This document shows positions 8,524-16,721 of a DNA stretch of 64,000 nt, in pieces (within the stretch, counting starts at the first letter, position 1; the number at the start of each line of letters is the position of its first letter). The DNA is from Marinobacter segnicrescens (GTDB lineage Bacteria; Pseudomonadota; Gammaproteobacteria; Pseudomonadales; Oleiphilaceae), in NCBI RefSeq assembly GCF_900111555.1, contig NZ_FOHZ01000003.1:41767-105766 (forward strand), read 5' to 3'. The translations under genes and the position numbers were made by a program. Under the pieces are notes generated by a model, which saw nothing but the letters and a program-made list of their open reading frames with translations, did not search any database and was not told where the DNA came from.

Positions 8524-8920
8524 GATTCCTTCCATCTGTGGATACACCTCCAGCTGTGCGTGTATTCAGCGGGCAGCGCAACTTATGGATTCAGAGACAG
8601 CGCAGCCCCCTCCGGTTTCAACTGAGACTAACTATACCTGCACTGCCCGTTGCATTCGGGCTCCTCGGCATGACGATTAATTAACCGATACGGCACCAAA
8701 CGGTAACTCTCAAGCGGCGGCAACGCCTTTCAATAGCCGCCCTGTTCCGGTACCGTTTTGTAGCAGTGAAATCAACATCCTGGCGATCCGGGCAGGTACG
8801 GCGCCGAAGCTCCCAGCCGTCGGCCCGGGGGCGGAAATCGTGCAAGCCTGCAGGGCAGGCAAGGTTCCTCACCTCGCCAGAACGTCAGCTGTACAAAGGA
8901 CTCTCACAAAGGGCACACGG
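8524..8920. promoter_or_regulatory. Divergent control region between murB-like and epsL-like genes, with nested dyads
   Basis: No gene is evident in this 397-base spacer. It contains nested inverted repeats: outer AAACGGTA (8698-8705) with TACCGTTT (8751-8758), inner GGCGGC (8716-8721) with GCCGCC (8736-8741). A palindrome-rich AT stretch, ATTAATTAA, lies just upstream. These may be a regulator site or a leader RNA structure for the epsL-like gene. Confidence 0.4.
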
Positions 8921-10138
8921 ATGCATTATTCATTCCCCTTTTACGATCTACCCTGGCGTGCCAACGGCGCCTGCTTGCGGCCAGTCCCCCTGACGCTTGC
9001 CATAAGCCTTCTGGGCATGTCCGCTGCTGCCGTGGCACAGGAAGTCGAGCAGCCAGACCGGTTCAGGTTTAATGCCGGCATCGGGCACACCTGGGACAGC
9101 AATTACGATCGGGTGCCCGATGATGACCCTGAACAGATCAGCACAGCGAACGCTGGAGTCCGGATCAACCAGGAACTCAGCCGCCAGCGCTTTACGCTCA
9201 GCGCCGGTGCCACCCGCTACGAACACGACGAGCGCGATAACTTTGATACCACCACCTGGGGTGGCGGCGCCGCCTGGAAGGGGACCATTGGTAACGCGTT
9301 CAAGCCACACCTGTCATGGAGCCGCCGCGAACGCCTGGTTGACCGGGCCGAATTCGAGGACAAGGACGTGGTCACTGAGGAAGAAACCACTGGCGGTCTT
9401 GTCATCACACCAGGCAACAACTGGTCGTTTCCGCTGACTCTGCGCCGCCTTGACCAGGCGCATTCCAACGACAGCCAGGAAGCACTGGACTACACTGACG
9501 AGGAAGCGTCGGTAGGCACCCGCTACACCAGCGCCCGGGGCTCGACCATTGGCCTGAAGGTTATCAACGGCCAAAGGGAATATCCTCACCAGGACCGGGT
9601 CCGCCCTGAAGATATTCCGGAGAGTGGTGACCTGGATTTCGACTACACCACCGTCGAATTCGAAACCAACTGGGTCGTCAGTCCCAAAACCCAACTGGAG
9701 TCCCGCCTGGGTATGTTCGACCGGGACGGCGAAGCCAACGACGGTACGGGTGGCTACGCCCTGCTCGAGGGCCGTTGGGCCGCGACCTACAAGACCCATG
9801 TAACCACCGGCTTCGAGTACACTGAGCCAGCCATCGGCGAAACCTCGGACAGCGCCTCCGAGATCCAGCGGTTCTACCTGGACCTGGAATGGCAGGCAAC
9901 GCCGAAGATTCTCCTGGGCACTGGTTATGCGTGGCTGCACTATGAGTTCGATGCCAACCCCCAGCGGGACGCACGCAGTGAGCGAATCCACAAGTTCACC
10001 CCTTTGACCGCCCGCTACCAGGCCACCGACACACTGGAGCTCAACCTCCGCACGGTCTGGCTGGATCGCAGCTCCCCCCTTGACGAACGGGAGTTTGACG
10101 CCAGCATCGTTTCCCTCGGCCTGGACCTGACACTCTGA
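8921..10138 (+). CDS. EpsL-like outer-membrane beta-barrel protein of the EPS locus
   Basis: 405 residues. An N-terminal signal peptide with a long n-region and hydrophobic core LTLAISLLGMSAAAVAQ (cleavage after AVAQ) is followed by a repetitive alternating pattern rich in aromatic, Gly, Asp and Glu residues. The chain ends in a beta-strand with a terminal Leu (SIVSLGLDLTL), typical of outer-membrane barrels. This matches the EpsL / beta-barrel type 2 proteins of methanolan-type EPS operons, thought to help polymer pass the outer membrane. ATG 8921 (weak AAAGGG upstream) is chosen because it gives a normal signal peptide; an in-frame ATG at 8840 would add 27 unlikely residues. It stands alone on the plus strand inside the locus. 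Confidence 0.75.
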   Translation: MHYSFPFYDLPWRANGACLRPVPLTLAISLLGMSAAAVAQEVEQPDRFRFNAGIGHTWDSNYDRVPDDDPEQISTANAGVRINQELSRQRFTLSAGATRYEHDERDNFDTTTWGGGAAWKGTIGNAFKPHLSWSRRERLVDRAEFEDKDVVTEEETTGGLVITPGNNWSFPLTLRRLDQAHSNDSQEALDYTDEEASVGTRYTSARGSTIGLKVINGQREYPHQDRVRPEDIPESGDLDFDYTTVEFETNWVVSPKTQLESRLGMFDRDGEANDGTGGYALLEGRWAATYKTHVTTGFEYTEPAIGETSDSASEIQRFYLDLEWQATPKILLGTGYAWLHYEFDANPQRDARSERIHKFTPLTARYQATDTLELNLRTVWLDRSSPLDEREFDASIVSLGLDLTL

Positions 10139-10163
10139 TCAATACCCACGGAACCACAACCCC

Positions 10164-10190
10164 CAGGGTGGCACTATCCTGGCCACCCTG
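10164..10190. terminator. Hairpin between the convergent epsL-like and GT26 genes
   Basis: A perfect 9-bp stem, CAGGGTGGC (10164-10172) with GCCACCCTG (10182-10190), sits between two convergent stops. There is no T-run, so it may act in either direction only weakly. Confidence 0.45.
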
Positions 10191-10222
10191 ACTTCACAGT
10201 GCCCAATGGTCTCGTGGCCAGC

Positions 10223-11008
10223 CTATACGCTGGCGGCAGATCGCTCACGCACACAACGAACGAGGAAACGGCCGATATCAACGGTGTACCGTCGTACCAA
10301 CCGCCTTGGCTCCAGACTTAACCGGTAAAGCCATTCCATTCTCAGGGTGCGAACCATCTCCGGCGCCCGGGGTTTTTCCCCCGCAAGAAAGTCCAGCAGC
10401 GCTCCGACGCCGATAAAAAGCCGGGCCCCAAGATCAGGCGCGTTTTCGAGAATCCACGTTTCCTGGCGCGGATTGCCGGTGGCAACCAGCACGATGTCCG
10501 CACCGCTGGCATTGATGGAGTCCACAACCCGACGGTTATCGGCGGATTCACCGTAACCATCAAGCACCCCAACCACCGGGACACCTCGCTGAGCCAATAC
10601 CCGCCCTGCCCGCTCGGCTACACCTGGTCCTGCCCCCAACAGAAAGACGGCCGGCACCTCTCCTTCACGGCCGGATTGCTGGTGGTGCTCGACGATGGCG
10701 TCAAGCAGTGCTGGCACAAAGTCTGTGCCATTGAGGTTGTCCGGATAGCGGCGTCGGTGGATGAGATAGCTGGCAATGTCCATCCCCACCCCATCGTTGA
10801 CGAGTATGACTTCAGGCTCCAGAAGCTGGGTACGAAGGTGGTCGCACTGATTGACAAAGTTGGTGTTTACGAAGAACAGCATACGCCGCTGACCCGATTC
10901 CAGGTCCCGGATAAGCGTAGCCTTTAACTGCTCCGTTCTCAGCGCGGCCACGGGGTAACCCGCCAGTGGCAAGGTAGGACCGCGCATGGGCCTTTCACAA
11001 CTCATCAT
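10223..11008 (-). CDS. WecG/TagA/CpsF (GT26) family glycosyltransferase, GumM-like
   Basis: 261 residues. Family signatures are visible: FFVNTNFVNQC, VILVNDGVGMDIASYL, GTDFVPALLDAI, FLLGAGPGVAERAG and ATGNPRQETWILEN. GT26 enzymes add the second sugar to a polyprenyl-diphosphate-linked first sugar; in xanthan GumM adds the second glucose in beta-1,4 linkage. The start overlaps the gumK stop by 4 bases (ATGA type); ATG 11005 is an equally possible start. It is the last gene of the minus-strand operon that begins with epsE. The GumM role is inferred from the GumK and GumH neighbours; sequence alone would fit ManNAcA or other GT26 transferases. Confidence 0.88.
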   Translation of the reverse strand: MMSCERPMRGPTLPLAGYPVAALRTEQLKATLIRDLESGQRRMLFFVNTNFVNQCDHLRTQLLEPEVILVNDGVGMDIASYLIHRRRYPDNLNGTDFVPALLDAIVEHHQQSGREGEVPAVFLLGAGPGVAERAGRVLAQRGVPVVGVLDGYGESADNRRVVDSINASGADIVLVATGNPRQETWILENAPDLGARLFIGVGALLDFLAGEKPRAPEMVRTLRMEWLYRLSLEPRRLVRRYTVDIGRFLVRCVRERSAASV

Positions 11009-12219
11009 TTGATAACCTCCGTGTCCGGGAAAGCGGATGGTTCAAGAATACGGTCCGTAACCTCCGACCAGCTGAGGTGGCGCCGGGAGGCTTCCCGAGG
11101 GGCATTCAGCGCCCGGGTTATGGCCTGTTCAACAGACACACCATCTCCAGGCGTATACCCGAAGCGACTGCCATAATCGCCTGTTACCGAATGTGGGCAC
11201 ACAGCCGGCACACCAAGGAAGTCATACTGGATCAACTTCATGGAGGTATCAGCCAGGTACCCAGGTACGGACTCTGAGCGGTAGGGTGCTATGCCGATGT
11301 CCGCATGACGGATGTAACGGACGGTTTCCTCATGGGGCATTTCATCGTACACGGTGACATTAGGGCCGTAGGACGGGTGATGGGGCTGCCCACATCCGAT
11401 GATATGGAAATGCACGTTCGGAAAGCGGTGCGAAGCTTCGGCAAAGAAACCGGGATCAAACAGCATGGAACCCACCGATACCGCATTCAGGGCGTCCCGG
11501 TAGGGAGAAGCGGCGGACGTTTCTGCCAGTTTGTGGTCGATACCATGGGGTACTAGCACCACGTTGTCCCGCGATGGTATCCCCGGCAGCAAGGCCCGGG
11601 ATGGAATGCGGATCGTCGTCATATCAGGCGCTGCACGATTGAAAGCCGCCTTGACGTATTCCGCCACGTTAATCGTATCGAGATCGTCAGAGGCTATATA
11701 GACAGTCTTCACCCGGGGATTGATCTGCCGCGCAAGGTCAAAGAAGACCGGTGCGACGCCGCTCTCGAACACCACCACATCTGCCTCCGCCAGCCAGGTT
11801 CTCAGCACCCGGCTCGCCAGGGCGACGTAGCCCCAATACATGAGGTCTTCCAGGGCACGCAGGGCGGGCCTGCGGGTGTTGAAAGGATGTACCGGGGTTT
11901 TCCAGAGATAGCATTCCACGCCATCCCGGGTTTCGATCCGGTTGGCCTGGTGATCCAGGGACAGCCTTGGGTCACCGGTCTGGCGGGAAAGCAGGCTGTA
12001 GCGAAGTGAAAAGAACCGGGTCGGCCCCCGTTTCGCCAGCTCCCTGGCGATAAAGTGGATGTTGGCCTTGCGCGGAGAACGGTAATCGTGGGCCGAAAGC
12101 ACCAGGTACCGGAGGCCCGCTCCGATCCTGCTATCACCGGTTGTCCGGGTGCCTGCCGTACGATCTGAGGGAGGCTCACCGTCGCTTTGCCGCAAAACCT
12201 GTCTGATTGCTGGTTCCAT
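11005..12219 (-). CDS. gumK: GumK glucuronosyltransferase (GT70)
   Basis: 404 residues, recognisably a GumK orthologue along its length. In xanthan assembly GumK transfers GlcA from UDP-GlcA to the mannose of lipid-PP-cellobiosyl-mannose on the inner membrane. Matching features are YLVLSAHDYRSPRKANIHFI near residue 27, TRFFSLRYSLLSR, CYLWKTPVHPFNTRR, VVFESGV, the segment VYIASDDLDTINVA with the catalytic-base Asp, VGSMLFDPGFF and SSMKL-like DTSMKLIQYDFLGVPAVCP. ATG 12219 is preferred because AAGGAAGG precedes it and the cellulase stop is 17 bases upstream; the longest frame (start 12414) would overlap the cellulase gene by 178 bases. The extra N-terminal 25 residues have no known role. Confidence 0.93.
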   Translation of the reverse strand: MEPAIRQVLRQSDGEPPSDRTAGTRTTGDSRIGAGLRYLVLSAHDYRSPRKANIHFIARELAKRGPTRFFSLRYSLLSRQTGDPRLSLDHQANRIETRDGVECYLWKTPVHPFNTRRPALRALEDLMYWGYVALASRVLRTWLAEADVVVFESGVAPVFFDLARQINPRVKTVYIASDDLDTINVAEYVKAAFNRAAPDMTTIRIPSRALLPGIPSRDNVVLVPHGIDHKLAETSAASPYRDALNAVSVGSMLFDPGFFAEASHRFPNVHFHIIGCGQPHHPSYGPNVTVYDEMPHEETVRYIRHADIGIAPYRSESVPGYLADTSMKLIQYDFLGVPAVCPHSVTGDYGSRFGYTPGDGVSVEQAITRALNAPREASRRHLSWSEVTDRILEPSAFPDTEVIK

Positions 12220-12236
12220 TGCGTTCCATTCCTTCC

Positions 12237-13361
12237 TTAGTCTACCGCCAGGTCTTCCGGAGGCTCCGGGCACTGACCGTTCTTCACGTCGGCGCATGAC
12301 CAGTCTCTGAAGAACGTTTCCAACACCGACATTTGTGGACGATCCTGGCCATCGTCCGGGTGAACCGTAAGAAAATAATCGCCCCACCAGGCCCCGGCGG
12401 CCCAGTACGCCCAACCCCGCCAGGTCGAGGGATCATTGCTGAGGTGCAGGATCCGCTCCAGGGATGCCAGGCACTCCTCCCGCGGGGGCGAGCCGAATTC
12501 GCCCAGCAATAACTGCTGATCGTTTTCATCCGCCCAGCGGGATAGTTTTTCGAACATGCCATCGAAATGTTCTGGCGGCAGGCAGTCCTGATGGGTGCCG
12601 GAGTAGCCTTCGTTCAGGTACTGGTGAACCTCCAGTACGGTTCGGTCGAGCGGATCCTCCAGCCCGGCAAAGGCATCGGCATTGGTCGTCCCCGTGCGCA
12701 CCTTGAACCATTCATGGACACCGCTCCAGCGCCCTCCGGATACCACGACCAGGTGTTCGGAGCCTTGCTCCCGCAGTGCATACAGCGTGTCCTGTGCCGT
12801 TTTCGCCCAGTCAGCAATGTCCATACGGAAGGGCTCGTTCATAAGTCCCAGGGCCACATGCTCCGGATCGTCCAGTTCCCGTGCCAGACGCTGCCAGACA
12901 TCGATGAGATCCCCCGTGGTAACGCGCCCCTCGCCCAGTACATTGCCGTGCCATGCCGCGTAGTTGTGCAGGTCAAGGAGCAGGCACTGGCCGTTATCGC
13001 GGGCGCGACTGACCGCCTTGCGAATCTGGGCCAGTTCCCCGCCATCCAGCTCACTCCGGAGCTCGCGCTGAACCCGCTCCCAGCGGATCGGCAAACGAAC
13101 CAGGTTCGCCCCTTTCTCTGCGAAGTACTCGAAGTCTCCGGGTGACGGATAGGTGTAATGGCGGAACATTTCGCCGGGCAACTGTTTGCTATTGAACTCC
13201 GCACCAGACAGGTTCACGCCTCGCAGGGGCGCTTCACCCAGGCACACTGCGGAGGCACCGGATGCCATGACCAGGCCGGCAATGCCAGCCATCACAGCTC
13301 GCCATGACGTTCGTCCGTAGCGGCTCCTGCGGGCAGGGTCCGTAGTACCGGGTTGAGTCAT
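12237..13361 (-). CDS. Secreted family 5 glycoside hydrolase (endoglucanase-type)
   Basis: 374 residues with an N-terminal signal peptide (AVMAGIAGLVMASGASA, cleavage near residue 38). GH5 retaining-hydrolase motifs are present: RGVNLSGAEF at the domain start, LVRLPIRWERV, LLDLHNYAAWHG, the acid/base Glu in ALGLMNEPFR and the nucleophile Glu in LLLGEFGSP, with WAYWAAGAWWGDYF after it. This is the GH5 cellulase group. It begins inside the gumH stop (ATGA overlap) and is followed by gumK. A hydrolase for beta-1,4-glucan would be able to cut a cellulose-like xanthan backbone, so it may trim or release the EPS as BcsZ does for cellulose. Substrate is inferred. Confidence 0.92.
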   Translation of the reverse strand: MTQPGTTDPARRSRYGRTSWRAVMAGIAGLVMASGASAVCLGEAPLRGVNLSGAEFNSKQLPGEMFRHYTYPSPGDFEYFAEKGANLVRLPIRWERVQRELRSELDGGELAQIRKAVSRARDNGQCLLLDLHNYAAWHGNVLGEGRVTTGDLIDVWQRLARELDDPEHVALGLMNEPFRMDIADWAKTAQDTLYALREQGSEHLVVVSGGRWSGVHEWFKVRTGTTNADAFAGLEDPLDRTVLEVHQYLNEGYSGTHQDCLPPEHFDGMFEKLSRWADENDQQLLLGEFGSPPREECLASLERILHLSNDPSTWRGWAYWAAGAWWGDYFLTVHPDDGQDRPQMSVLETFFRDWSCADVKNGQCPEPPEDLAVD

Positions 13362-14488
13362 GAAGATCCTCCCAGGGACTCGTAGAGTTGAATGTACCGA
13401 TCGGCAATCTGCGGCCAGCTGTACCCGCGGGCAAAGTTTATGGCCCGTGACCGCCTGTTCTGATAGGCCGCCGGACCCTCGTCATGTAATCGCTGTAAGC
13501 GGTCCGCTAGCGCCCGTGGCTCGCCTGCCTCGCCTGATACCCCCACATCAGAGGCATCGGTTAACTTACGGAATGGTGGAATATCGGAGAGAACCGGAGT
13601 CAGCCCCGCACTCATGGCTTCGATTGCCGCCAGCCCGAACCCCTCATGACGTGACAGGCAAACGAACCAGGCCGCGTGCCCCATCAGTTCCGCCAGTCTT
13701 TCGTCGGAGGGGCTCGCTTCCAGCGTAACGGCACCCTCTGTCAGCTGGCGTCGACGGATTTCCTGGTTCAGTGTTTCGATACTGAAATCGTACTCGCGTC
13801 CGGCAACAATAAGTCGCCACCGCGAATCCCTCTCTCTCAGAACCTTGAGCAGGTCGAGCGCTTCCAGCAGTCCCTTGTTGGAGGACCAGCGCCCGAAATA
13901 AATCAGGGTACGGTTCAGCTCCTGACTTGCCTGGTCAGCATACTTTTCCGTATTCACACCGTTTTCGATCACCTCCAGACGACTGTCCGGGATGATCTCG
14001 CGGAACCGGCGACCATCGTTCTCGCTGGTAGCGACCACCTTGTCATAGGCCCGCGACGACATCCGGGTAATGGTGTTAAACCAGATATCCTTGAGCCGGC
14101 TGGCGAACTCGGTATGGAAAAAGCCACCGTGGGTCGAAACCACCAGGGGGCGTCGATGGGCCAGCCTGGTCAGCGCCAGGTAATCGAAGAAAAAATCCAC
14201 ACCGTGAACGTGTACCACGTCCGCCTCGCGCACCGCCTGCAAGACGGATGGACACAGAGGGTAGCGGCTGGAACCCCGGTAAGGCAGGCGGGTAACCGGC
14301 ACATCGGCCACCACATCCTGCCGCTCCAGTCGCTGATCCGAGTTTCGGAACAGCCGGTCCAGGGTGACAATCGAAGCGGTCTGCCCACCCGTAGAGAGCT
14401 GGCACGCGGCGATGTTCCTGACTACATCTTCCATGCCACCAACCGATGGGTAGTACTGCCGGATGACGTGAACAACGTTGACGCTCAT
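13358..14488 (-). CDS. gumH: GumH-type family 4 glycosyltransferase (alpha-mannosyltransferase)
   Basis: 376 residues with close similarity to xanthan GumH, which adds mannose from GDP-Man to cellobiosyl-PP-undecaprenol. Shared features are VVHVIRQYYPSVGGMEDVV at the N-terminus, YRGSSRYPLCPSVL, HGVDFFFDYLALT, VVSTHGGFFHTEFASR, VATSENDGRRF, VIENGVNTEKYA, YFGRWSSNKGLLEALD and the EX7E motif in SRHEGFGLAAIEAMSAG. ATGA overlaps link it to the polymerase-like gene upstream and the cellulase downstream. The order GumH-GH5-GumK-GumM-like in one operon supports a xanthan-like core. The mannosyl specificity comes from the family, not from a test. Confidence 0.9.
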   Translation of the reverse strand: MSVNVVHVIRQYYPSVGGMEDVVRNIAACQLSTGGQTASIVTLDRLFRNSDQRLERQDVVADVPVTRLPYRGSSRYPLCPSVLQAVREADVVHVHGVDFFFDYLALTRLAHRRPLVVSTHGGFFHTEFASRLKDIWFNTITRMSSRAYDKVVATSENDGRRFREIIPDSRLEVIENGVNTEKYADQASQELNRTLIYFGRWSSNKGLLEALDLLKVLRERDSRWRLIVAGREYDFSIETLNQEIRRRQLTEGAVTLEASPSDERLAELMGHAAWFVCLSRHEGFGLAAIEAMSAGLTPVLSDIPPFRKLTDASDVGVSGEAGEPRALADRLQRLHDEGPAAYQNRRSRAINFARGYSWPQIADRYIQLYESLGGSS

Positions 14489-15762
14489 GCGTCGGCCTCC
14501 CTGCGATGAATGCCCAGGCGTCCGCCCCAGCCGGACCAGTCCGCCCTCAGATGCCTTGGAACCGGTAACCGCGCCGGATCAGCCAGTACCACGCCGAACA
14601 GGAACCAGAGCAGCGCGGACGTTTTCATGGCGAACAGTGATGTTCCGCTAACCGTGAGGATCAGTGATATATAGACCGATGCAAAACAGCGGAACCTCGC
14701 TGCCCGTTCGTCAGGCACACGCATCAGCCAGATCACCAGCCAGAAGCCCAGAGCAAGCACAACCCCAAACGTCGAGAGCACGTAGGCATAACCCTGATCC
14801 GGGAACCAGGCGCCGCTGTCCGCGCCCAGCAACATTCGGGTATCAAAGCTCAGCAGCCCCCAGGCACTGCTGACCAGGCGGCCAACGAAGGTGTCACTGT
14901 AAGCAACAGAGCCAAACAACCCGAGCGCCACCAGCCCGGCCATGATGCAGAACGGCATAATGGCCGGCAGGTAAAGCATCCAGCCCCTGAACAGCAGGCG
15001 GACAACCACCAGAAGTGCGACTGACAGCAACGCAAACCGGGAGTCCGCCAGGACCATCATCACCACGCCGGCCGCGCAGAACTGCCACATCAGGGATTTC
15101 TCGGAGGAGTCCTTGCTTAGCCCCCAGGCCACCACCAGGGTCGCAAAATTACCCAGCGACACCGGTTCCAGGAAAACCGAGGACACCCGGTGATTATCCA
15201 GCAGCCAGGGTAAAAGCGTGCGCCCCATGTCTTCCGGTCGGATGCCGTTCATTTGCAGCCGGCTTTCACGCTCATACTCGGTGATAGGCTCCAGACTCCC
15301 GATATTTACGTAGTAGCCGAAGATGTCCAGCATGCTGGTGAAGCTGTCGAGGGCGAACAACTCGTAGAAACCCACAACTACAACCACAGCAATGGCGATT
15401 TTCAGGGTACGGTCCGCCAGGCGGATGTCGCCAACATTACGGCCCAGCCAGAAGAACCACATGGGGATCAGCACATCCCGGAAGCCCTTTATGTCCAAAC
15501 CGCCCTTGAACAGAGCCAGCAGGCACAACGTGGCACCGGTCAACGCCACCAGGATCAACACACCGGGCAGCAACCTGGGCAGCAGCAGCGGCAGGCAGGC
15601 CAGCATCAACATCGCCTCGGCCAGCCCGACCAAGGCGCGGGAAGCCGGAAAAAGATGGGTATTGATAAGGCAAAGCACCACCTGGTAAATCACGGCTCCC
15701 ACCACAATCGCGATGGTCAGGGGCCTCAGAGCCAGGTGCTGGGCCGGGGTTTCTGCTGGCAT
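14485..15762 (-). CDS. Polysaccharide polymerase-like membrane protein (Wzy/GumE role)
   Basis: 425 residues with about eleven to twelve hydrophobic segments and a larger extracytoplasmic loop around residues 150-210 (contains YVNIGSLEPITEYERESR and GIRPEDMGRTLLPWLLDNH). This is the usual shape of Wzy-type polymerases, which have little sequence conservation. Polymerases join lipid-linked repeat units in the periplasm. ATG 15762 is chosen over an in-frame GTG at 15783 because GGGAAGG lies just upstream. It overlaps gumH by 4 bases and follows the EpsG-like gene after about 80 bases. It could be a different membrane component, but not a Wzx/MATE flippase, whose pattern is absent. Confidence 0.7.
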   Translation of the reverse strand: MPAETPAQHLALRPLTIAIVVGAVIYQVVLCLINTHLFPASRALVGLAEAMLMLACLPLLLPRLLPGVLILVALTGATLCLLALFKGGLDIKGFRDVLIPMWFFWLGRNVGDIRLADRTLKIAIAVVVVVGFYELFALDSFTSMLDIFGYYVNIGSLEPITEYERESRLQMNGIRPEDMGRTLLPWLLDNHRVSSVFLEPVSLGNFATLVVAWGLSKDSSEKSLMWQFCAAGVVMMVLADSRFALLSVALLVVVRLLFRGWMLYLPAIMPFCIMAGLVALGLFGSVAYSDTFVGRLVSSAWGLLSFDTRMLLGADSGAWFPDQGYAYVLSTFGVVLALGFWLVIWLMRVPDERAARFRCFASVYISLILTVSGTSLFAMKTSALLWFLFGVVLADPARLPVPRHLRADWSGWGGRLGIHRREADA

Positions 15763-15839
15763 GGTCCTTCCCGCCTTCGGCACCGGACAGGCGCCACATA
15801 AACCACCCCGGTACCTTCCAGGATACCGGGCCGGACGTG

Positions 15840-16721
15840 TCAGTGAGAGAGCGCCACTCCAGTGACTGCAACTCCCAGGTCTCTCAAGCGATGGCTGGCC
15901 TTATCGAGGCTTCGCAGGGAAGTATGGTTCTCCCTGGCCACCATCAGCGCTGCGCCGGAACGGGCAGCCACCAGTTGGGCGTCAAGGTTGGCACCCAGAA
16001 CCGGGGTATTGATGATCACAGCATCAAACTTGGCCACGAGCTGGGTAATCAGGTTCTGGTAGCGCTTGTGGGCCAGCAATTCCTGGGGATTGGGTGCCAC
16101 AGTGCCGCCATTAAGCAACCACAGGGTATCCAGAGGAGGACAGTGCCTGGGAATCGCGGAGGAGCGGCCTGCAAGCGCATCAGACAACCCCCTCAGGTTG
16201 GGCAGCCCGAACCATTCATGGAGACAGGGGTCCCGCAGGTTGCCGTCAATAAGCAGGGTGCGTGCACCTGTCTGGGCAATCACTACAGCCAGGTTGGTAG
16301 CCAGGTCCCGGATCCCGGCCTCGCTATCGACTCCGACAATAGCCAGAACCTTGTTGTCCGGCTGGTTGAAGTACCGGAGCATAAGCTCACTGCGCAAGCT
16401 CCTCAGCGCCTCCACACGGGGGTGTGCTGGCTGGTAGGCGGCGATCAGCCTGGGGTGCAGGCTGACCTCGCTCGCAGGCCTGGCCACCACCGGGTAGGCG
16501 AACTGTTCCGCAAGAACCGCCTTTACATCTTCTGCAGTAACCAGTCCCAGCGATTGCGCCGCTTCCCCGAAACGGATACCTCTCTGCTTCTGCAGGATCA
16601 GGATCCGGTCCAGGTCATCGTTGTGAATCAGCCCCTTCTGAACCATCAGACGGCCCATCAGGTCGGTCTGGTCCGGAATGTGAGAGTTATCCCTGAACAG
16701 GGGAAGCGCTACTTCACTCAT
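15840..16721 (-). CDS. EpsG-type polysaccharide ATPase/tyrosine kinase-like protein with degenerate nucleotide motifs
   Basis: 293 residues. The N-terminal part (about 20-80: LMVQKGLIHNDDLDRILILQ ... FAYPVV) is the small MshEN-like domain typical of EpsG. The rest has the BY-kinase/MinD fold: LAIVGVDSEAGIRDLATNLA where the P-loop should be, ARTLLIDGNLRDP (Walker A'), GGTVAPNPQELLAH and DAVIINTPVLGANLDAQLV (Walker B region). In active relatives the loop has GKS/GRS and the B motif ends DTP; here the Lys/Ser are missing and Asp is Asn, so kinase or ATPase activity is doubtful. No C-terminal Tyr cluster is seen. It overlaps epsF by 4 bases and probably works with it in chain-length control. Confidence 0.85.
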   Translation of the reverse strand: MSEVALPLFRDNSHIPDQTDLMGRLMVQKGLIHNDDLDRILILQKQRGIRFGEAAQSLGLVTAEDVKAVLAEQFAYPVVARPASEVSLHPRLIAAYQPAHPRVEALRSLRSELMLRYFNQPDNKVLAIVGVDSEAGIRDLATNLAVVIAQTGARTLLIDGNLRDPCLHEWFGLPNLRGLSDALAGRSSAIPRHCPPLDTLWLLNGGTVAPNPQELLAHKRYQNLITQLVAKFDAVIINTPVLGANLDAQLVAARSGAALMVARENHTSLRSLDKASHRLRDLGVAVTGVALSH

